Source: Scilla litardierei
Lineage: Eukaryota; Streptophyta; Magnoliopsida; Asparagales; Asparagaceae
Assembly: GCA_030789695.1 (NCBI GenBank)
Contig: CM061141.1
Span: forward strand, 278,573,871 to 278,637,870
DNA: 64,000 nt
Direction of reading: 5' to 3'
The notes below the pieces were generated by a model, which saw only the letters and a list, made by a program, of their open reading frames with translations, ran no database searches and was not told the DNA's origin. Shown piece by piece: positions 22,157 to 32,034 of this stretch. The position numbers and the translations under genes were made by a program. Position 1 is the stretch's first letter. Every line of letters begins with the position of its first letter.

Positions 22157-23443
22157 GTAAATTTCATCTTTTGGGCTCATCGAAATGGGACAGTTGTGTG
22201 GATGAGCAGAAGATGTTACGATATGTGGCTCATCGAAATGGGGCCGTTGTGTACCAAGCTCACTCCGCTCTATAAAAATTTGTCAGCCTTCATATTTTTT
22301 GATGCCATCCATCCATCAGATAGAATATACAAGTTGGTTGCCGAGTAATCCATGAATAATGTTATGCCCCAGTTGTATTGATCTATATTACATATGCAAA
22401 TTGTTCCGTAATGTTGTGTAACAAAAAGAAATTGATTTTTATATTGATGATATTTCATGTGTAACAAAGAGAATTATCAGACAATGTCCACGTGCAAATT
22501 ATATATTCAGCAAATTTTCAAGAAATTATTGGGAGTTGCAAAAGGAACTTGCATTTATATTTATGATATTTCATGTGTTTAACAAGGTGAATACTCATGA
22601 AATGTGGTGTGTGTGTGTGTGTGTGTGTCATTAACTGTTTCCTTTGAGTGACATGGCCAGATGATTGCTTCCCCTAAATGTCGATGCCTATCATTAGCCG
22701 TTTAATTTTAGCAGCCACGACTGTCACAACATATGGCTGAAATTAAGGTGATTCGGACTCTCCTGAATCAAAAGAGTAGCTCATCCTGCTGTAACCAAAA
22801 GAGTATATGGCTCATCCATACTAACAGCACTTATTTATTATACAAAAGAGTATGCCACATCGCCACACGGGACAACCACATCACCCTAATGACCCAAAAG
22901 TCACCAAAAAATCCCCTCACCATAATGACCCAAAAGTCACCAAAAATCCCAACAATTACACACTCCAATCAAATAACACCCAAAAACAAATCTAAAGAGC
23001 ACACCCCAAGCTCAAATAACACCCAAAAATAAATCCAACTTGGTGCTCGCGTCAAAGGCGCCCGTGTCGCTGCTAAAATTTTTTACGCTAATTTGTTATT
23101 CCGCGCTGAAGGCGCCCGCACGTTTTTCTTGCTGAAGGCGCTTGCGCCGAATTTGTTGTTCCACGCCGAATTTGCCGAAGGCGCTTGCGCCGAATAATGT
23201 TATGCCCCAGTTGTATTGATCAATAATACATATGCAAATTGTTCCGTAATGTTGTGTAACAAAAAGAAATTGATTTTTATATTGATGATATTTCATGTGT
23301 AACAAAGAGAATTATCAGACAATGTCCACGTGCAAATTATATATTCAGCAAATTTTCAAGAAATTATTGGGAGTTGCAAAAGGAACTTGCATTTATATTT
23401 ATGATATTTCATGTGTTTAACAAGGAGAATACTCATGAAATGT

Positions 23444-23477
<34 letters not shown>

Positions 23478-24206
23478 ATTAACTGTTTCCTTTGAGTGAC
23501 ATGGCCAGATGATTGCTTCCCCTAAATGTCGATGCCTATCATTAGCCGTTTAATTTTAGCAGCCACGACTGTCACAACATATGGCTGAAATTAAGGTGAT
23601 TCGGACTCTCCTGAATCAAAAGAGTAGCTCATCCTGCTGTAACCAAAAGAGTATATGGCTCATCCATACTAACAGCACTTATTTATTATACAAAAGAGTA
23701 TGCCACATCGCCACACGGGACAACCACATCACCTTAATGACCCAAAGTCACCAAAAAATCCCCTCACCCTAATGACCCAAAAGTCACCAAAAATCCCAAC
23801 AATTACACACTCCAATCAAATAACACCCAAAAACAAATCTAAAGAGCACACCCCAAGCTCAAATAACACCCAAAAATAAATCCAACTTGGTGCTCGCGTC
23901 AAAGGCGCCCGTGTCGCTGCTAAAATTTTTTACGCTAATTTGTTATTCCGCGCTGAAGGCGCCCGCACGTTTTTCTTGCCGAAGGCGCTTGCGCCGAATT
24001 TGTTGTTCCACGCCAATGGAGCCCGCGCCGTATTTTTTGTTCCACGCCGAAGGCGCCCGCGCCGAAGTTGCCCGTGTCGCTAAATATTTTTATGTTAATT
24101 TGTTGTTCTTTTAAATTTTGGTCGTGCAAATATTTTTTTGGGGAACAAAGATTTTGTGGGGGAAAATCTTAAATAAACCGTGCCCGCGGGCACGGGTTAT
24201 GACTAG
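22157..24206. other. Helitron A 3' part: no gene, duplicated and repeat-rich
   Basis: After the last AHA1 exon there is intron-like sequence, then a direct tandem duplication (22354-24013), then short repeats of the type GAATTTGTTGTTCC(G/A)CGCC(GAAGGCGC) that run into the terminal hairpin. Confidence 0.7.
22354..24013. repeat. Direct tandem duplication, about 0.84 kb x 2
   Basis: Copy 1 is 22354-23191 and copy 2 is 23192 to about 24013. Both run from GAATAATGTTATGCCCC through a GT microsatellite to GCGCTTGCGCC. They are nearly identical except for GT tract length (about 11 against 17 repeats) and a few bases, so the duplication is recent. It contains no coding sequence that I recognise. Confidence 0.92.
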
Positions 24207-24709
24207 TCTATATTACATTTGATGACTGTTTTTGAATTCTAGGGTTGAATAGGACAATCTGACTAGACAAAAAGGTTGATAGAAGAACGGCTGTAATTTA
24301 ATCTTGAAGAATGAATGGTTGAGATGAGATTATGTGGAAATTTTTGGCGGGAAAAACATTTCTGGGGAAGTGAAAGTTTCTTGGGAATGAAAGTTTCTGG
24401 GGAATAGCAGAGTGCACGCAGTTAATGCATTTGGGGAAAAAATTTTAACCTGCACTTAATGCTGCAGATTGAATGCTGCTGTAGATCGAATAATCTCTCC
24501 CTCAACGTGTGGTCCATCGTCTCGCCGAAGGCGCTCGCGTCAAATTTGTTGTTCTATGCCAAATTTGTTGTTCCATGCTAAAGGCACCCGTGCCGTTAAA
24601 TATTTTTACGCTAATTTGTTGTTCCGCGCAATTTTGGCTATGGAAGTAATTTTTTTGGGAACAAAGATTTCGCGGTGGAAAATCTTAAATGACCTGCGCC
24701 TATGACTAG
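24207..24709 (+). mobile_element. Helitron B (small, non-autonomous)
   Basis: 503 bp. Starts TCTATATTACATTTGATGACT immediately after Helitron A's CTAG and ends ATGACTAG at 24709; the terminal hairpin is degraded (only GACCTGCGCC remains). Shares its 5' 200 bp with A and C and its 3' repeats (TTTGTTGTTCC, GCTAAATATTTTTACGC) with all members. Confidence 0.7.
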
Positions 24710-25321
24710 TCTATATTACATTTGATGACTATTTTTGAATTCTAGGGCTGACTAGGACAAAGCTGGCTATGACAAAAGGGTTGATAGAAGAACGGCTGAG
24801 ATTTAATCTCGAGAAATGAATGGTTGAGATGAGATTTTGTGGAAAGTTTTGGAGGGAAAAACATTTCTGGGGAAATGAAAATTTTTGGTGAATGAAAGTT
24901 TCTATGGAATAACAGAGTGCACGTAATTAATGCATTTGAGAGAAAAACTTTAACTTGCACTTAATGCTGTAAATCGAATGCTGCTGCAGATCGAATGATC
25001 TCTCCCTCAACGCGGAGCCCATCGTCTCTTCGACGCATATGACAACAAGATGAGAATAATTTCCCGCACCGATGGTGCTGATAAATTGTTTTACGCTAAT
25101 TTGTTGTTCTGCGCTGAAGGCGCCCACTAAAATTTTTTACGCTAATTTGTTGTTCCGCACCGAATTTGTTGTTTCGCACCGAATGCATGGTGCCGCTAAA
25201 TATTTTTATGCTAATTTGTTGTTCCGTGCAATTTTGGCTGTGGAAATAATTTTTTGGTGAATAAAGATTTCGTAGGAGAAAATCTTAAATGAACCGTGCT
25301 CGCAAGCACGTGTTATAACTA
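24710..25321 (+). mobile_element. Helitron C (small, non-autonomous)
   Basis: 612 bp. Starts TCTATATTACATTTGATGACT directly after B's CTAG. The 3' hairpin CGTGCT-CGCA-AGCACG is at 25295-25310, followed by TTATAACTA (the expected final G is lost). Confidence 0.7.
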
Positions 25322-25593
25322 TCTATATTACATTTGAGTCCCGAAGGCACCCGCAAAATTTTTTATGCTACTTTATTGTTCCGCGCCGAAGGCGTCGCGC
25401 CGAATTTGTTGTTCTATGCTGCGTTTGTTGTTCCACGCCGAAGGCACCTACACCAAATTTGTTGTTCCGCGTCGAAGGTACAATAATTTGTTGTTCTTTT
25501 AAATTTTGGCTGTGGAAATAATTATTTGGGACTAAAGATTTCGCGGGCAAAAAATCTTAAATGAACCGTGCCAATGGTACGGTTTATGACTAA
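25322..25593 (+). mobile_element. Helitron D (small, 5'-diverged)
   Basis: 272 bp. Starts TCTATATTACATTTGAG directly after C and passes at once into the TTGTTGTTCCGCGCCGAAGGC repeats. The 3' hairpin is at 25566-25582 (one mismatch) and CTAA at 25590-25593, followed by T. It lacks most of the body found in B and C. Confidence 0.65.
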
Positions 25594-25602
25594 TTCATTT
25601 AC
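25594..25602 (+). repeat. Likely last bases of the copia LTR begun at 3295
   Basis: TCATTTACA directly follows the last Helitron's CTAA. Joined in position to the LTR that stops at 3416, it gives the expected ...CA terminus and resembles the end of the second copia LTR (ATTCATAACA). Confidence 0.5.
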
Positions 25603-26719
25603 AATAAGGAACATATTTTTCGTCGCAATTTTTTTTTGAAAATTTTCGAAAAGAACACTTAGGCTGTGTTTGGTTGCAAGGAAAAGGAAAGAAAAGGAAA
25701 GAAAAGGGATGCAAAAGTTAATTTCATTTGTTTGGTTGTCAAGAAAAGTAAAAGGAAAGAAAATGAGGGGGGAAATGAAAGAAAAAATATATATAATTTT
25801 TCTCTCTATTTTTCTCTCCCAAATCGGAAGGAAAATGATTTCTTTCCCAAAAGATTTCTTCCCTTTTCTTAGGCAGCGAAAGACCGCGGCTTCTCGGTGA
25901 GAACATCGATGTTCCCATTGAGCACCAGCCTCCATCAGTCGTCGCTCCGATCAGTCGCCACTCTGATCAGTCCTCTTTCCTATCATCAGTTCTCTCGCTT
26001 CTGATCTTCATGGATCATCCCCTCCATCAGCTCCGGCCCCTCCAAATAACTGGTGGAGAGCCAGAGAACGCGACTGTTATCATGATCCCACCAAGCCCAA
26101 ACAGCTGAGGGTAGCAAACCCCATCCCAGATCCAGTAATTGTTCTCGAATTGCATAGAACCCATCGCTTCCTTTTAATACCGCACCAATCCAATTTGCAC
26201 TTAAACGAAGCTTTTGTTCAAAATCCGTAGAAAAAATTCAAAATCCGTCAGCAAAGAAGACTATTTAAGTAAAAAAAATTAAATATGAAATATATATCAA
26301 ACATCACAGGACAGAATTCAGCATATGAGTGAGTAAGAGAATGAAATATAAATCAAGAGGTGACGTTCATCAACATACCGAGATCAGAGCGAGATTGGCA
26401 CTGAGATCGAGATCTCGAACCCTTTTGATCTCGTTCGTCTTCGTTGAGGAGGAGGAGAATACCTTTCAATCTTTTTCTTTAAATAAAAATAAATAAATAA
26501 ATAGGATTTGTTTCTTTTTCTCGCCCTCCCCCTTTGATTTTATTCTACTGTTAACGAAAAAGAAGAGGAAACGAACCTCTCACATGGAATAAATGAAAAT
26601 TCTTGTTATTGAACCATGTTAAAGTTCATTTATCTATACAGCTTAATAAGATAATTTTAAAAAAATTTATCATCAACAAAAAAATATTTTTGTTATTGCT
26701 CATTTTTTTATTTCAGTAG
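25603..26719 (-). other. Intergenic segment with exon-like minus-strand sequence
   Basis: Contains the word GGCTGTGTTTGGTTGCAAGG (25663-25682), of a kind common at plant DNA-transposon ends, then purine-rich sequence. On the minus strand, 26370-26460 looks like a 5' leader ending in a GT donor (GTATGTTG at about 26380), and 26000-26230 reads an open stretch with a Met and the peptide 'FENNYWIWDGVCYPQLFGLG' (about 26090-26150). I do not recognise it. It may be a transposon-captured gene start; I could not find a matching second terminus. Confidence 0.35.
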
Positions 26720-26873
26720 TGTTGTAAAGGGATAATACCGAGTTGATCAGTCGGTTGGGATCACGGCTCATCTATAGATGAGACCGTATCCATTGTATAA
26801 TATCTGTATACGCTCCTCTATATGCTATAAATAAAGAGCTGGGGGTTCCTCCTCCAGATGATGATTCATAACA
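26720..26873 (+). repeat. Short copia 5' LTR
   Basis: About 154 bp from TGTTGTAAAGG to ATTCATAACA, with an ATAAATAAAG element at about 26828. Followed by CATTATCAGCACGAGAC (26874-26890), a PBS form frequent in plant copia elements. Length and layout match the 3295-3416 LTR. Confidence 0.65.
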
Positions 26874-28719
26874 CATTATCAGCACGAGACTTTAATTAAA
26901 TTTTTACACACAAAAATCGATCGTTACGAAAGCGAATGAAGGCGGGAGATCCATGCGCGCGGCGTTATGTATATCAAACGAGCGTCATCATCCACGTAGG
27001 CTTCGTTCAACCGTCGCTATATCCGAAGGACGGAATCTTGCTAAAATGTTAATTTTATCGAACGTATGATAATTTTATCGATATATCTCGCAAGATCGGA
27101 GTGGAAATAGGGCTAATCGTCCAAATCGACTTTTATCGTCTAAAAACATGTTTTTAACATAATTCAATCAGAAATTGTATAATAAAATTATTTTGCATCC
27201 CCTCGGCATCGCCGGCGGCCTTGCCGCCAGCCTCCGCTATTTTCGCCGCCCCGTTGGCGTTGCCCCCCCCCCCCCGAAGTGGGTGGCTGCCGCCTATCCC
27301 CCCACGAAAGCAGGGGGCTACCGACTATCCCCTCCCCCCCGCCTGAAGCAGGGGGCTACCGCCTGTTCCACCCCATGCCTGAAGCAAGGGGCTGCTACCT
27401 GTCCCCCCTGAACGGCGGAGGGGGAGCCCTTCGACCACCCCCTTACTGTAATAGGCAGACCGCCACATCCCCTTTCCCCCCCCACGCCTCCATGTGGAGG
27501 GGGACGCCTGATCACAAGTGGGGTTTCCCGACCAGAGGAGATCTCGGGGCGGCGGCAACCCTAGCCGCAGCCCCCTTTAGTTTCGTGGGCCTATAACCCA
27601 TAAACGAAAGAAGAAGAGAAACAAAACAAAACTAGACTGCGGCCTGAAGCCCTCAGCCAAGCGATGGGCCTAAGGCCCGCAAGCATTCATTTTCCTATTT
27701 TAAAAATTGAGATTGCGGGCCTGAAGCCCACAGCCACACTACGGGCTTCAGGCCCGCAGTCTGTTTTACTGAAAAAACAGAACATTTTACTTTTTTAAAG
27801 AATGGGGCATTTGGGGGCTAAAATAAGCTTTAAAAGGCTTTTGGGGGATAAAAATAAGTTTAAAAGGGTTCAGGGGCCTAAAAATTCATGAAAAATCATG
27901 ATAAAATATAGGACATTAAGGGAATATTTGGGGACATTTGGAGATATATTGGGGATAATTTAAAAGGAAAACTTCTTCCTTTTTCATGAAGAACATGTCA
28001 TATTTGGGCTCTTTTTCATTTTCTTTTGAATAATCCCAACTAGCATAACTTTTTGCATTATATGATGCCTTTTTAGGATCATAATTATATGCTCTGCATC
28101 AATTTTTTGGCTTATTCTGTGGATAAACCGCTATTTGGTTGTGCAATAATAAACTTAATAATTAGGAAGATCCTGCGACCGCTTTGCCGTTAGCCACCTA
28201 ACCTAACGGTGTATGACATTGTCCAATGGTCCAATAATTATTAAGTATTTAAATTGTTTATCCTTCTATAAATATGATGCATGTGATGAAAATGTCCGAT
28301 AAAAATGTCTGCTGAAAATATTTGATGAGCACAAATTTTTGCATGGATGGCTAATTGTGGTTTTGGATCGGCTGTTTAAGTCCGACATTTTATTTCATGA
28401 ACTTTTCTTTTACTTTTGAGAGAAATTGTAGTGAGGAATTTATGTAATGTCCAAGACCGAAGACTACTTTCCATGGAGAAGAAGGCAACACTTAAAGCTG
28501 AAGATCTTATATGGGACCCACGGGGTTTCTAAAGTTGTAATTTCTTTTTAAAAGCTTTCATTTGTGTAATATGGACTATAATAAGACTTTGGACTTTTTA
28601 TTTATGTAGGACTGGCTGATCCACGCAATTAGCTGATCTTCATATAAAAATTGTCTCCGCATGAAAATGTTTATTGTTTAAATTATTAATTAATGCAAAT
28701 TTGTGCTCTGCTAAATAAA
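26874..28719 (+). other. Copia leader with GC-rich repeats
   Basis: About 1.85 kb without coding potential. 27272-27420 holds three imperfect GC-rich units of about 45 bp (core GCCTGAAGCAGGGGGCTACC). 27715-27757 is a perfect 15-bp inverted repeat GCGGGCCTGAAGCCC with a 13-bp loop, and a third, partial copy of the arm is at 27637-27652. 27800-27960 is GGGG-rich (TTTGGGGG units). The rest is AT-rich with nothing recognisable. Confidence 0.65.
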
Positions 28720-29679
28720 ATGGCTAAAATCGCAAGTGTCGATTTCGAAGTGCTGGATGCATTAGGAAGAAACTATCTGAGCTGACAGCTCGATGTGAAG
28801 TTTCATCTGCGGGCTAAGTCCCTCATTTCGGTTGTGACTAATAATGAAAATGTAAGCGATATAGAAAAGGCGCAAGACATTATCTATATTCATCGCCATG
28901 TGGACAAGACCCTAAAGGCGGAATACCTTACGGTCGAAGATCCATTTGAGCTGTGGACTGCCTTTGAGGATAGGTATAAACATCAGAAAGATGTTATACT
29001 ACCAAGGGCACGATATGAGTAGGAGAACCTGAGACTGCAGGACTTTAAGTCCATAGCTAAGTACAACTCAGCTCTCTTTAGCATCACCTCACGCCTGAAG
29101 TTGTGTGATGAAAAGTCTCAGAAGATCGCATGCTGGAAAAGACGTACACGTCTTTCCATGAGAAAGATGCGATACTAATGCACAATACCGTGAACGCAAG
29201 TTTACCAAGTATTCTGAACTGCTGTCATGTTTACTCATGGCTGAATAGAACAGAGAGCTTCTCCTCGCCACTCACAACATGTGCCCCTGGCACTGCCCCT
29301 ACCAGAAGCTCATAATGCCTCTTCTTTTTCCAAAATGAAGAGAGACAATAAACGAAAAGAAAGACAACGAAAAGGGGGACAAAACAAAAGGGCTAGGGGT
29401 TAAGTCCAGCATCGAAGAAATGAAGGGAAGCGTAAGTTCATCTGGCGTAGAAATGACAACAAGAAGAATGATGCACCCCCACCCAAGAGGGATTGGGAAG
29501 ACCAGTGCCATAACTGTGGCATGAAAGGCTACTGGTCCAGAGTGTGTCAAACTCCGCAGCATCTCCAGGATTTGTATAAAGAAAACAAGAAAAATAAAAC
29601 GGAAACAAACCTGGTGACCTCTGATGCTCCAGTCAAGTTTACAGCTGACGACTTTGAAAATGAAGATCTGCTTGATTAG
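28720..29679 (+). pseudogene. Copia gag remnant
   Basis: Starts MAKIASVDFEVLDALGRNYL, the usual start of this type of plant copia gag, then hits an in-frame TGA (about 28783). Further pieces include DPFELWTAFEDRY, RLQDFKSIAKYNSAL and a CCHC knuckle (CHNCGMKGYWSRVC, about 29509-29550), ending LVTSDAPVKF and FENEDLLD before TAG. At least three stops or frameshifts (28783, 29020, 29120-29180). Confidence 0.85.
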
Positions 29680-30034
29680 CCTTCTATTTTTATCTTAGCT
29701 ACTTGTTTTTAGAACATTTCATGTTATGAGAGCTTTTTGAATTATGTAATTTGATTTTGAATGAAAATGTTTCTCTGAAAATGTGCCTATATGATTCATC
29801 TTTTAATAGATGAACTGCTCTCATAACTGATTAGTAGACAATAAATAAACACATACGATCCTTTAAAACAAAGCACAATATCAGGGCCATATTGAAGGTT
29901 CTGGGAACGCAACACTGTTGCTCCCAAATGACACAAAAATAAAGGATGCACTAATCTCTCCGAATTCCAATCGAAACTTACAAGTTTCAAGGACATCCGT
30001 TTCAACGGATTCCATTTCGAAACAACAAATGTAA

Positions 30035-32034
30035 ATGAAAAAAAAATTATTGTATGTAACGTCTCAAGAAAAAGGAGTAAAATCCATACTTGAACGTTTT
30101 GAGAACCTTGCAACAGGCATCTACTATACAAAGATTTGGACAGAGGAAGCGGATTTAATGGAGCACCTGAAGTGCCCGACATCGGCCAAGTTTTTACTTT
30201 GGCATGATAGACATGGCCACCCTGGATCAGCGATGATGCACCGCATCTTATCCTATGGGTATGACTTGAAGAACCAGAAGATTCTTCAGAAGGGAGAATT
30301 CCCTCGCATCCCTTGCTGTAAGGGAAAACAAATAATAAGGCCATCTCTATTAAAATCTGACAAAAGAATCTACACGCTTCTTCGAAACAAAATAAGGAGA
30401 TTGATGTGGACAAATCCACCCCCTAGTAAGCTATTTCGTTACTCTATGGTACTGATAAATGCATCCTCAAAATATTCGTATGTGTGTCTACTATCGACCC
30501 GCAACTTAGCTTTTCCAAAGCTATTGGCACAAATAATAATGCTGCGGGCACATTTTCCAGACAATCAAATAAAGAAAATAAGTTTGGATAATGTTGGGAA
30601 ATTTACCTCCCGGTCATTTCAAGAGTACTGCCAAGCAACGAGAATAGAAAATGAATATACAGTGCCGCATGTTCATACCCAAAATGGGTCGGCAGAGTCA
30701 CTGATAAATAGACTCCAATGGATTGCACGTCCATTGTTAATGAAATCCCAATTGCCGGTGGATGCATGGGGACATGTAAATTCTGCATGCTGCATCGTAA
30801 ATGAAAATAAGACCCACTAGAGGTCAGAGTCTCCAATGCAACTTGCATATGGAATGCCACCGAATATTTCTCTCTTGAGAATCTTCGGTCGTGCAGTTTA
30901 AATCCCCATCGCACCACCACAGAGGACAAAAATGTGTCCTCAACGTCGCCTAGATATCTATGTAGGGTTTGACTCATCCTCAATATAAGATACCTAGAAC
31001 CCCAAACAGGGGACGCATTTAAGGCACATCTTGAAGACTGTGATTTCGACGAGACGAGTTTTCCCAAACTGGGCCCAGATATTGAAAAATCTGGTACAAA
31101 GCAAATTATAACGTGGGATACAAAAAGTTTGACCCACTATGATTCGGTAACGAAACAATGTGAAGATGAGATCCTGAAGATCCTCCACATACACAATAAT
31201 GTTCACCAGTTACCGAACTCATTTACTGATAACCAGAAGATTGTCAGATCACACATCCCTGCTGCAAATACTCCAGCAAGGATTGACATCCACGAGAATG
31301 GATGCAATCCACCAACAGCAGAAGTGGCTATTCCTCAACAGAAAAGAGGCAGATCACTAGGCTCCAAGGATAGAAACTCCTGGAGACCATAAGACAATAC
31401 TACCACAGGACCATGAGCTCATGTCTACACCCTCACCCTTCCCGGAATCCACTGCAGAGGAAATGCCGGGAAAAACTGAAATTGAAAGTAAATGTTGTAC
31501 GTACTGGGGAGGTGTTGGACAAAAAGAACATAATTGTCAACAATGTATTCACGTATCATATTGCCAAATACATCGCAAAAGTGATGATGTTTATAAAATA
31601 TCGTGCCATACTCCGTTGCTAAAATGCAAACATAGAGATTGGCCAAATGTGGAACGAGGCAATAAAAGATGAGCTGGACTCACCTATGAAACGTGAAATG
31701 TTTGGACCTGAAGTATAGACACAAAAAGGTGTCAAATCTGTGCGTAAAATAAGGATTGCACACATAAGAAAAAAAAATAAATACAAAATCGTATGCTATA
31801 AGGTAAAACCTATAGCCCGAGGATATCTTCGTTGAAACTAGGGAATGACCAAATTAAAATGAGCATGACTCATAAATGATGCATCAGACTCCCTAAGTTA
31901 TCAAATGCGAATACCTTACAATTTGGCAAAGGAAAATTTGGATTTGCTGTTATTGGATGTTGTGACGGCATACCTTTGTGGATATCTTGGTAAAGATAAA
32001 TTCCACATTTCCTTAAATGCCTAAATAGACTTCA
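30035..32034 (+). pseudogene. Copia pol remnant (integrase, start of RT)
   Basis: 30035-30820 is one 261-aa stretch with the integrase zinc region (LWHDRHGHPGSAMMHRIL ... CCKGKQ) and core (STRNLAFPKLLAQII, FPDNQIKKISLDN, VHTQNGSAESLINRLQWIAR). The downstream linker is broken (30821-31400). An RT start similar to 1650 lies at 31640-31740. The region between gag and integrase (29680-30030), where the protease belongs, is unreadable. Cut at 32034. Confidence 0.82.

Larger units (their letters stand above)
3417..24206 (+). mobile_element. Helitron A (non-autonomous, gene-capturing), split by a Sirevirus
   Basis: The 5' end is TCTATTATACATTTGA preceded by A (3416). The 3' end is an 18-bp palindrome CCGTGCCCGCGGGCACGG (24178-24195) followed 7 bp later by CTAG (24203-24206), the standard Helitron hairpin plus CTRR. 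Removing the Sirevirus (9375-21865 plus one TSD) leaves about 8.3 kb. It encodes no Rep/helicase that I can see and carries broken exons of two host genes (CPN20, AHA1). Sub-terminal sequence (3424-3560) is shared with Helitrons B (24215-24440) and C (24718-24950), which supports the 5' end. Confidence 0.8.
26720..32034 (+). mobile_element. Second copia element, decayed, 3' part lost
   Basis: A 5' LTR (26720-26873), a PBS-like stretch, a long untranslated leader, then gag, integrase and RT remnants in copia order, all with stops and frameshifts. It is cut at 32034 inside RT by a gypsy LTR; the matching point in the first copia remnant is about 2024 (CTAAATAGACTTCA). The 3' LTR is not in the window. 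Confidence 0.8.
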
